Shown one piece after another: positions 43,709 through 52,602 of a stretch of 64,000 nucleotides of DNA. The stretch comes from Alkalibacillus aidingensis. Its GTDB lineage: Bacteria; Bacillota; Bacilli; Bacillales; Alkalibacillaceae. The number at the start of each line of letters is the position of its first letter. Positions within the stretch are counted from its first letter, which is position 1. Below the pieces are notes generated by a model. It was not told where the DNA came from, searched no databases, and saw only the letters and a program-made list of their open reading frames with translations. The position numbers and the translations under genes were made by a program. Location: the NCBI RefSeq assembly GCF_014595945.1, contig NZ_JABXWU010000004.1, positions 107,641 to 171,640 of the forward strand, written 5' to 3'.

Positions 43709-43975
43709 ATGCGATTGTGGAAAAAAAGTATGCTAGTCGGAGCAGTAGTAGGGTTTAGTTTTGCGATGTTTAAGCAAGAAGAGCGTCATCATGTTATTAA
43801 CCAGTCCAAAGAAGCTTTGGATCAGTTCAAGGAAATATATCACCATCCCTCACGAACGATTCATCAGCTACGCTTAAGGCTGGACCAAGCTTCAACCAGC
43901 GTAGAACAATTTGTGAATCAATTAGACCAAATTGAGAAAAAGTTAAGTGAGAGAGCTGATTCTGAATCTAGGTAG
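43709..43975 (+). CDS. yfkI: Small YfkI-like membrane-associated protein (88 aa)
   Basis: A short basic N-terminal hydrophobic segment (MRLWKKSMLVGAVVGFSFAM) is followed by a helical, charged region with heptad character (residues 25-85), resembling YtxH-type proteins. In B. subtilis yfkI occupies the same place between the LMW-PTP and YihY genes. The function is unknown. GGAGGGG precedes the ATG, and the next gene begins 13 nt after the stop. Confidence 0.75.
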   Translation: MRLWKKSMLVGAVVGFSFAMFKQEERHHVINQSKEALDQFKEIYHHPSRTIHQLRLRLDQASTSVEQFVNQLDQIEKKLSERADSESR

Positions 43976-43988
43976 AAGGTGAGCCTTT

Positions 43989-44819
43989 GTGATATTTGAT
44001 TCAAAATTTTGGCGTGAGGTACTTCGCCGCTTTACAGACGATGAAGTCATCGGATTATCTGCACAATTAGCCTACTTTTTCTTATTATCGTTATTACCAT
44101 TCCTGATTTTCTTACTGACGTTAATCGGTTTTTTACCAATCGAAGAAAACCAGGTTTTTCGTATGGTCGATACTTATTTCCCACCAGATACACTTGGGTT
44201 AGTTAGAGATAATATTGATTATTTAATGGAGCAGAGAAATGGTGGATTACTATCTATTGGTCTAATTGGGACGATTTGGTCTGCTTCAATCGGTGTAAAT
44301 GGATTGATTCGAGCGTTTAACCGAGCTTATCAGATTGATGAGGATCGTTCTGTTTTTATCACACGTTTTTTAGCGATCGCGATGACAATCTTAATGATTC
44401 TGGTCATTGCCGTTGCATTGGTATTACCTGTATTTGGGCGTTTAATTGGAGAATTTTTCTTCTCATTTTTTGGGGTTTCAGAGCAGTTTTTAAATATTTG
44501 GGAATCGATGCGTTGGGTCGTTTCGTCTTTAGTGATGATCTTCGTCTTGACGATTCTTTTTATCTTAGCGCCGAGTAGGAAAATTAAACTCTTACATGCC
44601 TTGCCTGGAGCAGTTGTTGCAACAATTGGTTGGCAATTGACCTCATTAGGTTTTTCCTTTTATGTATCGAATTTCGCTAATTATTCAGCTACCTATGGCA
44701 GTTTAGGTGGTGTGATAGTGTTAATGATCTGGTTATTTTTATCAGCGATGATGATCGTCATTGGAGGCCAGGTTAATGCGATTTTGGATAAATATAAAGG
44801 GCGATTGTTATCTAAATAA
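43989..44819 (+). CDS. yfkH: YihY/BrkB-family integral membrane protein (YfkH-like)
   Basis: The 276-residue protein has six hydrophobic segments and the UPF0761 pattern: IGLSAQLAYFFLLSLLPFLIF near residue 22, NGLIRAFNRAYQ near residue 105 and ATYGSLGGVIVLMIWLF near residue 237. The family was once called ribonuclease BN, which is not correct for these proteins; the function is unknown. The start is a GTG at 43989 with AAGGTGAG upstream. It is the last gene of the phosphatase operon. Confidence 0.9.
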   Translation: MIFDSKFWREVLRRFTDDEVIGLSAQLAYFFLLSLLPFLIFLLTLIGFLPIEENQVFRMVDTYFPPDTLGLVRDNIDYLMEQRNGGLLSIGLIGTIWSASIGVNGLIRAFNRAYQIDEDRSVFITRFLAIAMTILMILVIAVALVLPVFGRLIGEFFFSFFGVSEQFLNIWESMRWVVSSLVMIFVLTILFILAPSRKIKLLHALPGAVVATIGWQLTSLGFSFYVSNFANYSATYGSLGGVIVLMIWLFLSAMMIVIGGQVNAILDKYKGRLLSK

Positions 44820-44854
44820 ACCGCAACTCCTCATATGGGAGTTGCGGTCTTTTT
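44820..44854. terminator. Bidirectional terminator
   Basis: An 11-bp stem (ACCGCAACTCC / GGAGTTGCGGT) with CTTTTT behind it separates the YihY gene from the convergent MFS gene. Confidence 0.9.
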
Positions 44855-44858
44855 AATT

Positions 44859-46022
44859 TCAAGCTGATTCAGGTTTGGGTCTTTTCGTAATCATCGTAAT
44901 GGTGATAATTAATAAGAATATGACAATGATATAGAAAAACGACACCTCTGGTAGTAAGTCAATAAAAGCTCCACCCAGTAAAGGTCCAGCGATACTGCCA
45001 AAGCTAAACATTGCAGCACATAAAATGTTTCCAGCAGGTAATAAAGACTTTGGAAGTAGGTCAGTCATATAGGATATTCCTAGCGAATAGAGCGAACCGA
45101 CTAACATACCAGCAAGGGTAAATGTAATAAATAACCCGATAAGACTGTGTTCGAATAGTGCTGTGATTATAAAGGTAATGGTCCCCCCACTAAGTACTAG
45201 TGATAAGACATTCACCCGACCGATTTTATCACTTAATATACCTAGTGGAATTTGTGAAATAATACTGCCGGCTGCAAAACATGGAATAATTACCGAAATC
45301 ATGGTAACCTCATGGCCGATCCGTAATGCATACACAGGGAAATTACTATGTAAGGTAGTCTCCAAGAAGCCGTAAGTAAATGGTGCTAATAAGGCAACCC
45401 AAGCATATTTAAAAGCACCACTGAAACGATGGGTTGTCTTTGATGTAGCGACTTGAACGTCATCATCTTGAACGGGGAAGTCATTTCTCACTAAGAACAT
45501 CAAAGACCAAACGAGTAAACAGAGTACAGAGCTAACAATGAATGGAAAGGATGGACTAACTTCTATTAATGGTGACATAAGTGGACCAATGGTAAAACCG
45601 AGTCCAAAAGAAAGTCCATAAATTGCAATTGACCTACCCCGTTTATGAACAGGGGTAGTTGTTGTAATCCATGTTTGAGTTCCAAAATGAAGAATATTAT
45701 CCCCGATACCAATCAATAACCTTAAGATAAACCAAAACCATATCGATTCCCAGATGGTAAAGAAAAACAAAGAAGAAAAAACGAGTGCTCCACCTATTAA
45801 AATAACTGGTTTATAGCCATATTTTCTTAATGGTGCTTCAAGAAATGGTGAAATAATTAAAATTCCTATGTATAGAGCTGTTGCATGAAGTCCGTTGATG
45901 GTTGAAGAAACACCTTGATCTTCTAATAGAATGGCGATTAAAGGGAGTAACATCCCTTGTGAAAAGCCAGAAATCCCCACCAACGAAACTAATATGGCAA
46001 ATCTTCCTCGTATTGTTACCAA
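44859..46022 (-). CDS. MFS-family transporter
   Basis: The 387-residue protein has 12 hydrophobic segments with MFS loop motifs between helices 2-3 and 8-9 (APLRKYGYKP and GILSDKIGRVNV). It starts at a TTG at 46022 with AGGAGGT at 8 nt; longer frames upstream have no site. The substrate is unknown and could be a drug or a metabolite. It is divergent from the OsmC-like gene with about a 100-bp promoter region. Confidence 0.87.
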   Translation of the reverse strand: MVTIRGRFAILVSLVGISGFSQGMLLPLIAILLEDQGVSSTINGLHATALYIGILIISPFLEAPLRKYGYKPVILIGGALVFSSLFFFTIWESIWFWFILRLLIGIGDNILHFGTQTWITTTTPVHKRGRSIAIYGLSFGLGFTIGPLMSPLIEVSPSFPFIVSSVLCLLVWSLMFLVRNDFPVQDDDVQVATSKTTHRFSGAFKYAWVALLAPFTYGFLETTLHSNFPVYALRIGHEVTMISVIIPCFAAGSIISQIPLGILSDKIGRVNVLSLVLSGGTITFIITALFEHSLIGLFITFTLAGMLVGSLYSLGISYMTDLLPKSLLPAGNILCAAMFSFGSIAGPLLGGAFIDLLPEVSFFYIIVIFLLIITITMITKRPKPESA

Positions 46023-46124
46023 GTGCCCACCTCCTGATCGAAGCAAACTTGATGACATTGTATCTTAAAATCGTGTTAAAATGAAAGCAACCAACACAAA
46101 ATTTAGAGTAAGGAGCGCAAAAGT

Positions 46125-46511
46125 ATGAAATTTAATGTAACAGATCAACACATTATATCTGATTTACCATATGATCAGTTAACCATCTCAGGCGATGAGA
46201 CAGAGGGGTTCCGCCCTTTTCAATTAATGGTATCATCCCTAGCAGGTTGTAGCGCCTTGGTGTACAAGCGTATTTTAAAAAAGCAAAAAATTGAATACGA
46301 TGAAATGACCATTGAAGCCAACGTTGAACGTAGTGACGATTCGGTCAATAAAATCGAAAAAGTATCACTACATTTTAAAGTAACTGGGCAAAATTTAAAT
46401 GAGGAGAAATTACAAAAAAGCTTACAAACAGCTTCGAAAAATTGTTCAATGGTTCAATCAGTTGTCCCAACCATTGATGTCAAAGAAACTGTTGAAGTGA
46501 TTAACAAGTAA
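46125..46511 (+). CDS. OsmC-family peroxidase-like protein
   Basis: The 128-residue protein has the two redox cysteines of the OsmC/Ohr fold, Cys42 in LAGCSALVYKR and Cys107 in SKNCSMVQ. The PFQLMVSSLAGC helix motif is also present. OsmC proteins reduce organic peroxides with a dithiol partner, although some YhfA-type members have other substrates. AAGGAGCG precedes the ATG. A 50-codon gene follows after 11 nt, so the two are co-transcribed. Confidence 0.87.
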   Translation: MKFNVTDQHIISDLPYDQLTISGDETEGFRPFQLMVSSLAGCSALVYKRILKKQKIEYDEMTIEANVERSDDSVNKIEKVSLHFKVTGQNLNEEKLQKSLQTASKNCSMVQSVVPTIDVKETVEVINK

Positions 46512-46522
46512 GGAGCAATCTT

Positions 46523-46675
46523 ATGTCAGAGCCAAAACAAAACCTTGAAGCACTCAAATCACGTTTAGCTTATTTATTAGAGCAATTTGAAAATATCGAC
46601 CCAGAAAAACTGACGGTCGAAGATATCGATGAATATATTCATCTGCTCAATGAAATGGAAGAGAAACTAAAATAA
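46523..46675 (+). CDS. SE1561-family small helical protein (50 aa)
   Basis: The frame MSEPKQNLEALKSRLAYLLE to NEMEEKLK has AAGGAGCAA seven bases upstream and ends just before a strong terminator. It matches a family of about 50-residue Bacillota proteins named after S. epidermidis SE1561, with the DPEKLTVEDIDEYI pattern near residue 26. The function is unknown. It appears to be the last gene of the OsmC unit. Confidence 0.8.
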   Translation: MSEPKQNLEALKSRLAYLLEQFENIDPEKLTVEDIDEYIHLLNEMEEKLK

Positions 46676-46682
46676 CTCTGTA

Positions 46683-46726
46683 ATCAACTCCCAATTATAA
46701 ATTTTAAAAAGGGGGTTGATTTTTTT
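46683..46726 (+). terminator. Terminator of the OsmC unit
   Basis: A 10-bp stem with one mismatch (ATCAACTCCC / GGGGGTTGAT) with an 18-nt loop runs into seven T residues. Confidence 0.85.
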
Positions 46727-46794
46727 GATCTAACATTTTATTATGATAAAGTGTTAACGCGATATTGAGATAAACGAAAAGGGAGAAGTTATAG

Positions 46795-48114
46795 ATGGAT
46801 TTATCATGGATTGTTATTATTTCAGTGTTATTAATGACTGTACTTAGTCTACTTAAAGTTAATGTGCTATTGGCTATTGTTGTTTCAGCGATGACTGCAG
46901 GAGTAATGGCAGGTCTATCGTTCGAAGACTTAATTAAGACTTTTACAACAAACACAGCTAATGGGGCTAATACAGCGATTAGTTATATTTTATTAGGTGG
47001 TTTTGCCGTAGCGATCGCATTCACCGGTATTACGAAGGGATTTGTTCAGTTTTTACGCCGTGCGATTAAAGGTAGAAGAGGGTTAATTCTTACTGTGATC
47101 GTTGTTATTGCATCGTTATCACAGAATGCTATTCCGGTTCACATTGCTTTTATTCCGATATTAATTCCACCATTAATTGCGTTGTTCGATCGTTTGCAAA
47201 TTGACCGACGAGCGGTTGCAACGGCATTAACATTTGGTCTTAAAGCTCCATATGTGACGATTCCACTTGGATTTGGTCTGATTTTCCAAGGGCTTATTCA
47301 GGAAAATATGGAGGAGAACGGAATTGACATTGCTTTATCCGAAGTTACTTTAGCAATGATTATTCCTGGTCTAGGAATGCTACTTGGTTTAATCATTGCT
47401 TTGACATTTACTTATCGTAAAAAGCGTGATTATAGCAAAGTTGAACCTGATAGTGAACCGACTAGTTTTGAAGAGGTTGATGATACACCATTTGTCTTTG
47501 AACGTAAACACCTCATGACAATTCTTGCAATTGTAGCTGCATTAGTGGTTCAAATTGTAACTGAGGAAATGATTCTAGGGGCACTAACGGGTCTTGTGCT
47601 CATGTTCTTATTAGTTGCTGTTCCATACCGTCAGATTGAGGACGTAATGAGTCGAGGGATCAGTATGATGGGGATGATTGCCTTTATCATGCTAGCGGCT
47701 TCTGGTTTTGCCGGAATTTTAGAAGAAACGGGTTCAGTTGAAGCATTAGTAAATGCATCATCTAGTTTGTTAGAAGGACAAAAGAGTATCATTGCATTAA
47801 TTTTATTAGCTGTTGGTTTAGTCATCACTATGGGAATTGGAACTTCATTTGGTACGATTCCAATCTTAGCAGTTTTATATGTGCCAATCGCAACAGCAGC
47901 AGGCTTTTCACCTATGGCTATTGCTGTGTTAATTGGTACAGCAGGCGCATTAGGAGATGCCGGAAGTCCAGCATCTGACAGTACACTTGGACCGACTTCA
48001 GGTCTGAATGTAGACGGTAAGCACAACCACATTTGGGATACTTGTGTACCAACATTTATTCACTTTAATATCCCGATCTTTATCTTTGGTTGGATCGCTT
48101 CGATTATGTTATAA
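46795..48114 (+). CDS. yuiF: Na+/H+ antiporter-family protein (YuiF-like)
   Basis: The 439-residue protein has about 12 hydrophobic segments. Motifs such as SQNAIPVHIAFIPILIPPL, GTSFGTIPILAVLYVPIA and LGDAGSPASDSTLGPTSGLN match the YuiF/NhaC-like antiporter group. It may exchange Na+ or an amino acid for protons; the B. subtilis orthologue is annotated as an antiporter by family only. GGGAGAAG precedes the ATG. It is a single gene. Confidence 0.85.
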   Translation: MDLSWIVIISVLLMTVLSLLKVNVLLAIVVSAMTAGVMAGLSFEDLIKTFTTNTANGANTAISYILLGGFAVAIAFTGITKGFVQFLRRAIKGRRGLILTVIVVIASLSQNAIPVHIAFIPILIPPLIALFDRLQIDRRAVATALTFGLKAPYVTIPLGFGLIFQGLIQENMEENGIDIALSEVTLAMIIPGLGMLLGLIIALTFTYRKKRDYSKVEPDSEPTSFEEVDDTPFVFERKHLMTILAIVAALVVQIVTEEMILGALTGLVLMFLLVAVPYRQIEDVMSRGISMMGMIAFIMLAASGFAGILEETGSVEALVNASSSLLEGQKSIIALILLAVGLVITMGIGTSFGTIPILAVLYVPIATAAGFSPMAIAVLIGTAGALGDAGSPASDSTLGPTSGLNVDGKHNHIWDTCVPTFIHFNIPIFIFGWIASIML

Positions 48115-48173
48115 AAGTTTGAGTTTTGGCTGGTAGTGGTTAGGTCGTCGTTCAATGGAGTGAGAGTTGAGTG

Positions 48174-48430
48174 GGTCTAATTGACGAAACAGCGGGTCAG
48201 AAAGGTGAAAGTGTTAATTAGGAAAGCTCTAATTAACGAAATGGCTAGTCGGCAAGGCGAAAGTGTTAATTAGGGAGGCTCTAATTGACGAAATGAGTAG
48301 TTACAGAGTAGGAACCGTTAATTAAACTGACTCTAATTAACAAAAAAGCCGAGCACCCGGAAGAAATCGTTAATTAAAAAGTTTCTTATAGACGAAACAA
48401 CCTCCAGATACTCCTAAAACGTCAAATAGC
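48174..48430. repeat. Degenerate tandem repeat with internal palindrome (family B, second locus)
   Basis: Five more or less decayed units share GTTAATTA-N(8-9)-TCTAATT(A/G)AC followed by GAAA. The core pairs into a hairpin as at 10761-11103, although the sequence between cores differs. The interval from 48115 to 48574 contains no gene. Confidence 0.78.
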
Positions 48431-48436
48431 CTCCTA

Positions 48437-48474
48437 AAATAACCTTGTCACAATTGTGGCAGGGTTATTTTTTT
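48437..48474 (+). terminator. Terminator downstream of yuiF
   Basis: An AAATAACC / GGTTATTT stem enclosing CACAATTGTG is followed by a run of T residues. It is separated from the yuiF stop by the repeat. Confidence 0.8.
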
Positions 48475-48574
48475 AGCCAAAGCCTTCCAGTCATACTTTA
48501 GAAACAGTTTAGCCATATTACAAATAAGGTGTGTAATAAGACTTAATTGGTCGTGACGTTAAGGAGGAAAAGGT

Positions 48575-49366
48575 TTGAAAATGAAACGAGTGTTGATGTT
48601 TCTTATAAGTGTGGCTATGATATGTTCAGCTATACCTGTTGATGCAGAAGATGTATCAAATAAGCGATACGGATATGGTTATAAAAAGCAGTATAATGAA
48701 CAACCACCTAATCTTGGTTTTTACGCACCACTTATTGAAAAATATAATGGGATTTATTTAGGTGATGAGGAAAATCGTATGGTTTATTTAACATTTGACC
48801 ATGGCTATGAAGAAGGGTATACCGAGTCGATGTTAGATGTTCTTAAAGAAAAAGATGTACCTGCAGCATTCTTCTTATCAGGTCATTATGTAACAGACGC
48901 ATCTGACTTGGTTAATCGTATGGTTGATGAAGGGCATATTCTCGGGAATCACTCCGATGACCACCTGGATTATACTAAACATAGTGATGAAGTGGTTAAA
49001 GAGGATTTAAGAAGATTAGACGAGAAAATTATTAATACGACTAATCAGGATTCTGTTCAATTTTTCCGTCCTGCAAAAGGTGTCTTTAGTGAAAGAACAC
49101 TTAAACTAACAGATGAGCTAGGGTATACGAATGTTTTTTGGACGGTTTCACTTGTTGATTGGGAAAAAAATAAAAATAAAGGATGGAAGCATGCTTTTGA
49201 CGAAGTGATTAAACAAATCCATCCGGGTGCGATTGTTTTATTACATGCAGTTAACGAAGATAATGCTGAAGCGTTAAGCTATCTAATTGATGAACTTCGT
49301 GATCGGGGATATGAGTTCGGTTCGTTAGATGATTTATTATGGCAGCAAAAAGTACCACTAGGATAA
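48575..49366 (+). CDS. pdaA: Polysaccharide deacetylase PdaA (delta-lactam-forming de-N-acetylase)
   Basis: The 263-residue protein has a signal peptide (cleavage after AEDVS region, about residue 25) and an NodB-type deacetylase domain. The domain has TFDHGYEEGY (catalytic Asp), GHILGNHSDDH with metal-binding His, and RPAKGVFSERTL. In PdaA proteins it acts on N-acetylmuramic acid to make the muramic delta-lactam of the spore cortex, needed for germination. The motif TFDHG differs from the usual TFDNG. The TTG at 48575 has AAGGAGG at 7 nt, better than the ATG at 48581. Confidence 0.88.
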   Translation: MKMKRVLMFLISVAMICSAIPVDAEDVSNKRYGYGYKKQYNEQPPNLGFYAPLIEKYNGIYLGDEENRMVYLTFDHGYEEGYTESMLDVLKEKDVPAAFFLSGHYVTDASDLVNRMVDEGHILGNHSDDHLDYTKHSDEVVKEDLRRLDEKIINTTNQDSVQFFRPAKGVFSERTLKLTDELGYTNVFWTVSLVDWEKNKNKGWKHAFDEVIKQIHPGAIVLLHAVNEDNAEALSYLIDELRDRGYEFGSLDDLLWQQKVPLG

Positions 49367-49437
49367 ATATTTTTTGCTATCTTTAGGGGAATAATTGTAA
49401 ACTAGTTATATGATGTACGGTAACAAAGGGGAGAGGT

Positions 49438-50310
49438 ATGATGTGGAAAGAGTACTACCATGCAGCAGGCATTTATGATTTTGACTACGCATTACAAAGG
49501 TTAGCTATGGATCCGATCAATCATGTGAATTTAAAAGAACGTTGGGTGGATGTGCCGGTTTACTTAGAAGATGACCGTTGTGTCGTACGTGTAAAAGCGG
49601 AAGGAACGACTGAAAAGCCTGTTTTTTCCGTGATGTCTGATTATGACGATGACCAGGATGTCATCTTTGAGCATATTCGCAACATCTTTCAATGGGATCG
49701 TGACTTACAGGATGTTCAGGAGTTTTTTGAAGAAACGGATTTAGCCATGCTTTTCTTCACTTACGCTGGGACACCGATTGTACGAGATTTTCATCTTTAT
49801 AATGCGTTAATGAAAGCGATTATCCATCAGCAGTTGAATATGAAGTTCGCTTATACGTTATCAACACGCTTTGTCCAAAAATATGGTGATCAAGTGGATG
49901 GAGCTTGGTTTTATCCTTCGCCAGAAACAGTTGCTGAGTTGGATTATCAAGATTTACGTGAGCTACAATTTAGCCAAAGAAAAGCAGAATACGTGATTGA
50001 CACATCGCGATTAATCGCAAATGGAGATTTAGACTTAGAAAAGTTGGCAAAAGAGCCATCTCAGAAGGTGATGAAAGAACTTGGAAAAGTCAGAGGTGTT
50101 GGTCCTTGGACTGTACAAAACTGGCTTTTGTTTGCCCTAGGTCGTGAAAACTTATTCCCTGCGGCTGATATAGGGATCCAAAATGCATTAAAGAGACAGT
50201 GGAAGATGGAAGTGAAACCAAAAAAAGACGAAATCGAAAAAGCAGCTGAACGTTGGTCACCATACCAAAGCTATGCAGCATTAACGTTATGGAGAAGTAT
50301 AGAAGGATAA
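49438..50310 (+). CDS. AlkA-like DNA-3-methyladenine glycosylase II (YfjP-like)
   Basis: The 290-residue protein has the HhH-GPD domain with KVRGVGPWTVQNWLL near residue 218 and the catalytic Asp in FPAADIGIQNA near 243. An N-terminal AlkA-type domain precedes it. It removes alkylated bases from DNA. Two adjacent ATG codons (49438, 49441) are possible; the AGGGGAGAGG site fits either. A terminator follows directly. Confidence 0.88.
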   Translation: MMWKEYYHAAGIYDFDYALQRLAMDPINHVNLKERWVDVPVYLEDDRCVVRVKAEGTTEKPVFSVMSDYDDDQDVIFEHIRNIFQWDRDLQDVQEFFEETDLAMLFFTYAGTPIVRDFHLYNALMKAIIHQQLNMKFAYTLSTRFVQKYGDQVDGAWFYPSPETVAELDYQDLRELQFSQRKAEYVIDTSRLIANGDLDLEKLAKEPSQKVMKELGKVRGVGPWTVQNWLLFALGRENLFPAADIGIQNALKRQWKMEVKPKKDEIEKAAERWSPYQSYAALTLWRSIEG

Positions 50311-50317
50311 TTAAGGA

Positions 50318-50348
50318 GACCCGGCAAAATGAATTGACGGGTCTTTTT
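50318..50348 (+). terminator. Terminator of the glycosylase gene
   Basis: A GACCCG / CGGGTC stem is followed by six T residues. It sits between this gene and the convergent pilin gene. Confidence 0.8.
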
Positions 50349-51568
50349 TAATATTGACCATCATCTAAAGAGACATCAGGGTCAAATTCTCCAAGTTCAA
50401 CTCCTTCACATTCTGGGAAGTCGGGCTCTTCATAATTATAATTCACAGCATTACTCGGTGGATTTGTCTCCTCAACACCATTTCCGTTAATAATGGTCAA
50501 ATCACCTGCAATTAAGATGTTCCCCCCAATTCCATTTAAGTAAGAAATTGCATCAATGGTTTCATTATGCATGATGGTTAAATGACCACCTGCGTGAAGG
50601 TCTGCATTGTCTAATGTTAATCCGTCTTTAAATTCGGTATCATTACCTAATCTAATCAGGCCGTTATTATTTTTGAAATAGGCAGGACCATCAACAATCG
50701 AATAGCCTCTAACGGCAAAACTCCCTTGATAGTCAATACCTTGACTAAAGCGTGAGTGACCACAAGCGAGGAATTCACTGTTCGGATTATTCCCGCTAGT
50801 TAATTGAGTGTCGATATAGGCATCACCATAGATGGTGACTGTTGATAGATTACTCACATCAATTCCTTGAAAAACACCAACACCATTAATAGTTAAGGAT
50901 GAGTTATTTTGCATGCTAAATTGATTATCCACATAAAAATCACCTGTTTCCATATTGTCACAACTAATGGTTGCCCCATCTTTAAAATAAAAAGATTGAT
51001 CTGAATCAGTTGTACAATCGTCACCACTCCAATTTTGTTCTTCTTCATACTCTTGATCCGGAGCCTCTGGTGGAGGCGGTGGTTCTTCACTCTCTTCATC
51101 CCAGTCCTCAGGAGGCATCTCACCTGATTCAATTGAGAGGCTAAGTTGGAGATCACGCTGATAATCTCGGCTGTAACCAATGACAGTGGCTGTAATGTTA
51201 GCCGTGCTTTCATCTATGGTAACGTCGATTCCATCTTCTAATTCAAAAAAGATACTAGAGTCCTCTGGGTCAACCTCTACTTCATCTATTTGATTGTTTA
51301 AATAAACTTCCATAGAATCAAAATAATCTTGATCTTCTAAATCAATATCATTTTCTTTAATGTAGGCAATCATTTCTTGTCTAATAAAATAGGCACCCAT
51401 TTCTGCGATGTGAGTTGCCTGATAGTCGGTTTGGATAATATCGTTTTGTTTAGCGGTAGTGAGGATGCTACTCATGATCGTTGTCGCGAAGATCATAATT
51501 AAGACAACCGTCATTAGGACGATAATTAGCGTCGCGCCATTTTGGTTATTGATCTGTTTAGGAATCAT
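50348..51568 (-). CDS. PilX/GspK-like minor pilin with long beta-repeat exterior domain
   Basis: The 406-residue protein has a class III prepilin leader and cleavage site (NNQNG then ATLIIVLMTVVLIM). Ile stands at mature position 5 instead of Glu, as in PilX/GspK-type initiators. A coiled alpha-1 region and acidic domain follow (to about 145), then a Pro/Glu linker (EPPPPPEAPD). About 230 residues of regular beta repeats rich in Asn, Gly and Asp (residues 180-400, e.g. SSLTINGVG, STVTIYGDAYI, NILIAGDLTII) look like a beta-solenoid. It may cap the pilus tip and bind surfaces. Confidence 0.78.
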   Translation of the reverse strand: MIPKQINNQNGATLIIVLMTVVLIMIFATTIMSSILTTAKQNDIIQTDYQATHIAEMGAYFIRQEMIAYIKENDIDLEDQDYFDSMEVYLNNQIDEVEVDPEDSSIFFELEDGIDVTIDESTANITATVIGYSRDYQRDLQLSLSIESGEMPPEDWDEESEEPPPPPEAPDQEYEEEQNWSGDDCTTDSDQSFYFKDGATISCDNMETGDFYVDNQFSMQNNSSLTINGVGVFQGIDVSNLSTVTIYGDAYIDTQLTSGNNPNSEFLACGHSRFSQGIDYQGSFAVRGYSIVDGPAYFKNNNGLIRLGNDTEFKDGLTLDNADLHAGGHLTIMHNETIDAISYLNGIGGNILIAGDLTIINGNGVEETNPPSNAVNYNYEEPDFPECEGVELGEFDPDVSLDDGQY

Positions 51569-52040
51569 CAAATTCGCCCCCACTTCCAGCTGGAGTAATC
51601 CGTGATATTCGAGTCGATATCGTTAATGGACGAAATCGTGGGTTATCAGTTTGGGTGACTTGCACTGAAAAATTAATACTTAAAGTTTCTGACAACGGTA
51701 TGGTTACTGGAACGCCATGTTCTATGGTTGAACCTTCAATAGCTAGTTCATATTGTAAAGGAGACCCATCAAATGTATATGTCTCGCCATTATCACGCTC
51801 AATATGAATCACAGAATCTGTTTCTTGTTCAATAGTGTAACTATAAGCCGTTTGATGAATACTTGTTAGACGGTGGATTAAACGATTACTGTCAGTTTGT
51901 GCTTTTGAGCGCAATTCGCTTTGTTGATAATTTTCGATCGTTGTATGGGTAACAGAAAAGACGAGAGATCCAATGATAAAAGTGAGAACAATAGTTGCTA
52001 AGACCTCTATTAATGTAAGTCCACGCTCGTTAGTGATCAT
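51558..52040 (-). CDS. PilW-like minor pilin (type II pseudopilin fold)
   Basis: The 160-residue protein has a prepilin leader ending NERG, then LTLIEVLATIVLTFIIGS with Glu at mature position 5, and an exterior domain with beta-type segments. It lacks long insertions. The start ATG overlaps the stop of the upstream pilin gene (ATGA), and the PilX-like gene overlaps its end by 11 nt, so the three minor pilins are one translation-coupled operon. Confidence 0.8.
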   Translation of the reverse strand: MITNERGLTLIEVLATIVLTFIIGSLVFSVTHTTIENYQQSELRSKAQTDSNRLIHRLTSIHQTAYSYTIEQETDSVIHIERDNGETYTFDGSPLQYELAIEGSTIEHGVPVTIPLSETLSINFSVQVTQTDNPRFRPLTISTRISRITPAGSGGEFDDS

Positions 52041-52465
52041 GAGTCCACCTCAATATAGGTATAAGTTTGCGTTTTGACATTTTGTTCCTCATCGGTAATA
52101 GAAATGGTAGCTTTTAATAATCGGCTAGAAACTGGCTCCTCTTCGACTTCTAAAATAAGGTAGTGATCAGGATTAGTTAAAAACTGCCCATCAGTGTTAA
52201 CAGAGGGTATTTGTGGTAATCCGTCTTGGTTGAAATTAGAATATGTCCCAGGCTCAACGGTATTGCCGGCAAGCTCTCTTACATCCTCTAATCCTTGTCG
52301 TACAAGGTTGGTCGCAATGACTTCATCTTCGGTAACGTTTTGCATTAAAGCCGACTGGGTAAACATCGTGAAAAATCCAATCAAGACAATGGATAGAATG
52401 ACTAGAGATGCTAGAACTTCAATTAATGTGGCTCCTTTGTCGTTCTTAAATATATTTTGTAACAT
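52037..52465 (-). CDS. PilV-like minor pilin
   Basis: The 142-residue protein begins with a short leader (MLQNIFKNDKG), then ATLIEVLASLVILSIVLIGF with Glu at mature position 5, and a beta-type exterior domain. It is the first gene of the minor-pilin operon, transcribed away from pilB over a 137-bp divergent promoter region. PilV, PilW and PilX types usually prime pilus assembly. Confidence 0.8.
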   Translation of the reverse strand: MLQNIFKNDKGATLIEVLASLVILSIVLIGFFTMFTQSALMQNVTEDEVIATNLVRQGLEDVRELAGNTVEPGTYSNFNQDGLPQIPSVNTDGQFLTNPDHYLILEVEEEPVSSRLLKATISITDEEQNVKTQTYTYIEVDS

Positions 52466-52602
52466 TTCATAAAAACCTCGATTTTTTTATCAATTGCTAT
52501 TATAATATGAATGATAAGCCTTTGTAATAAAAAAGCTCTAATACTAATGTAGCATAAAGTCTTAGTTAGTAAAGTATGACTGTATGAGAAAGGAAGGTCG
52601 AC

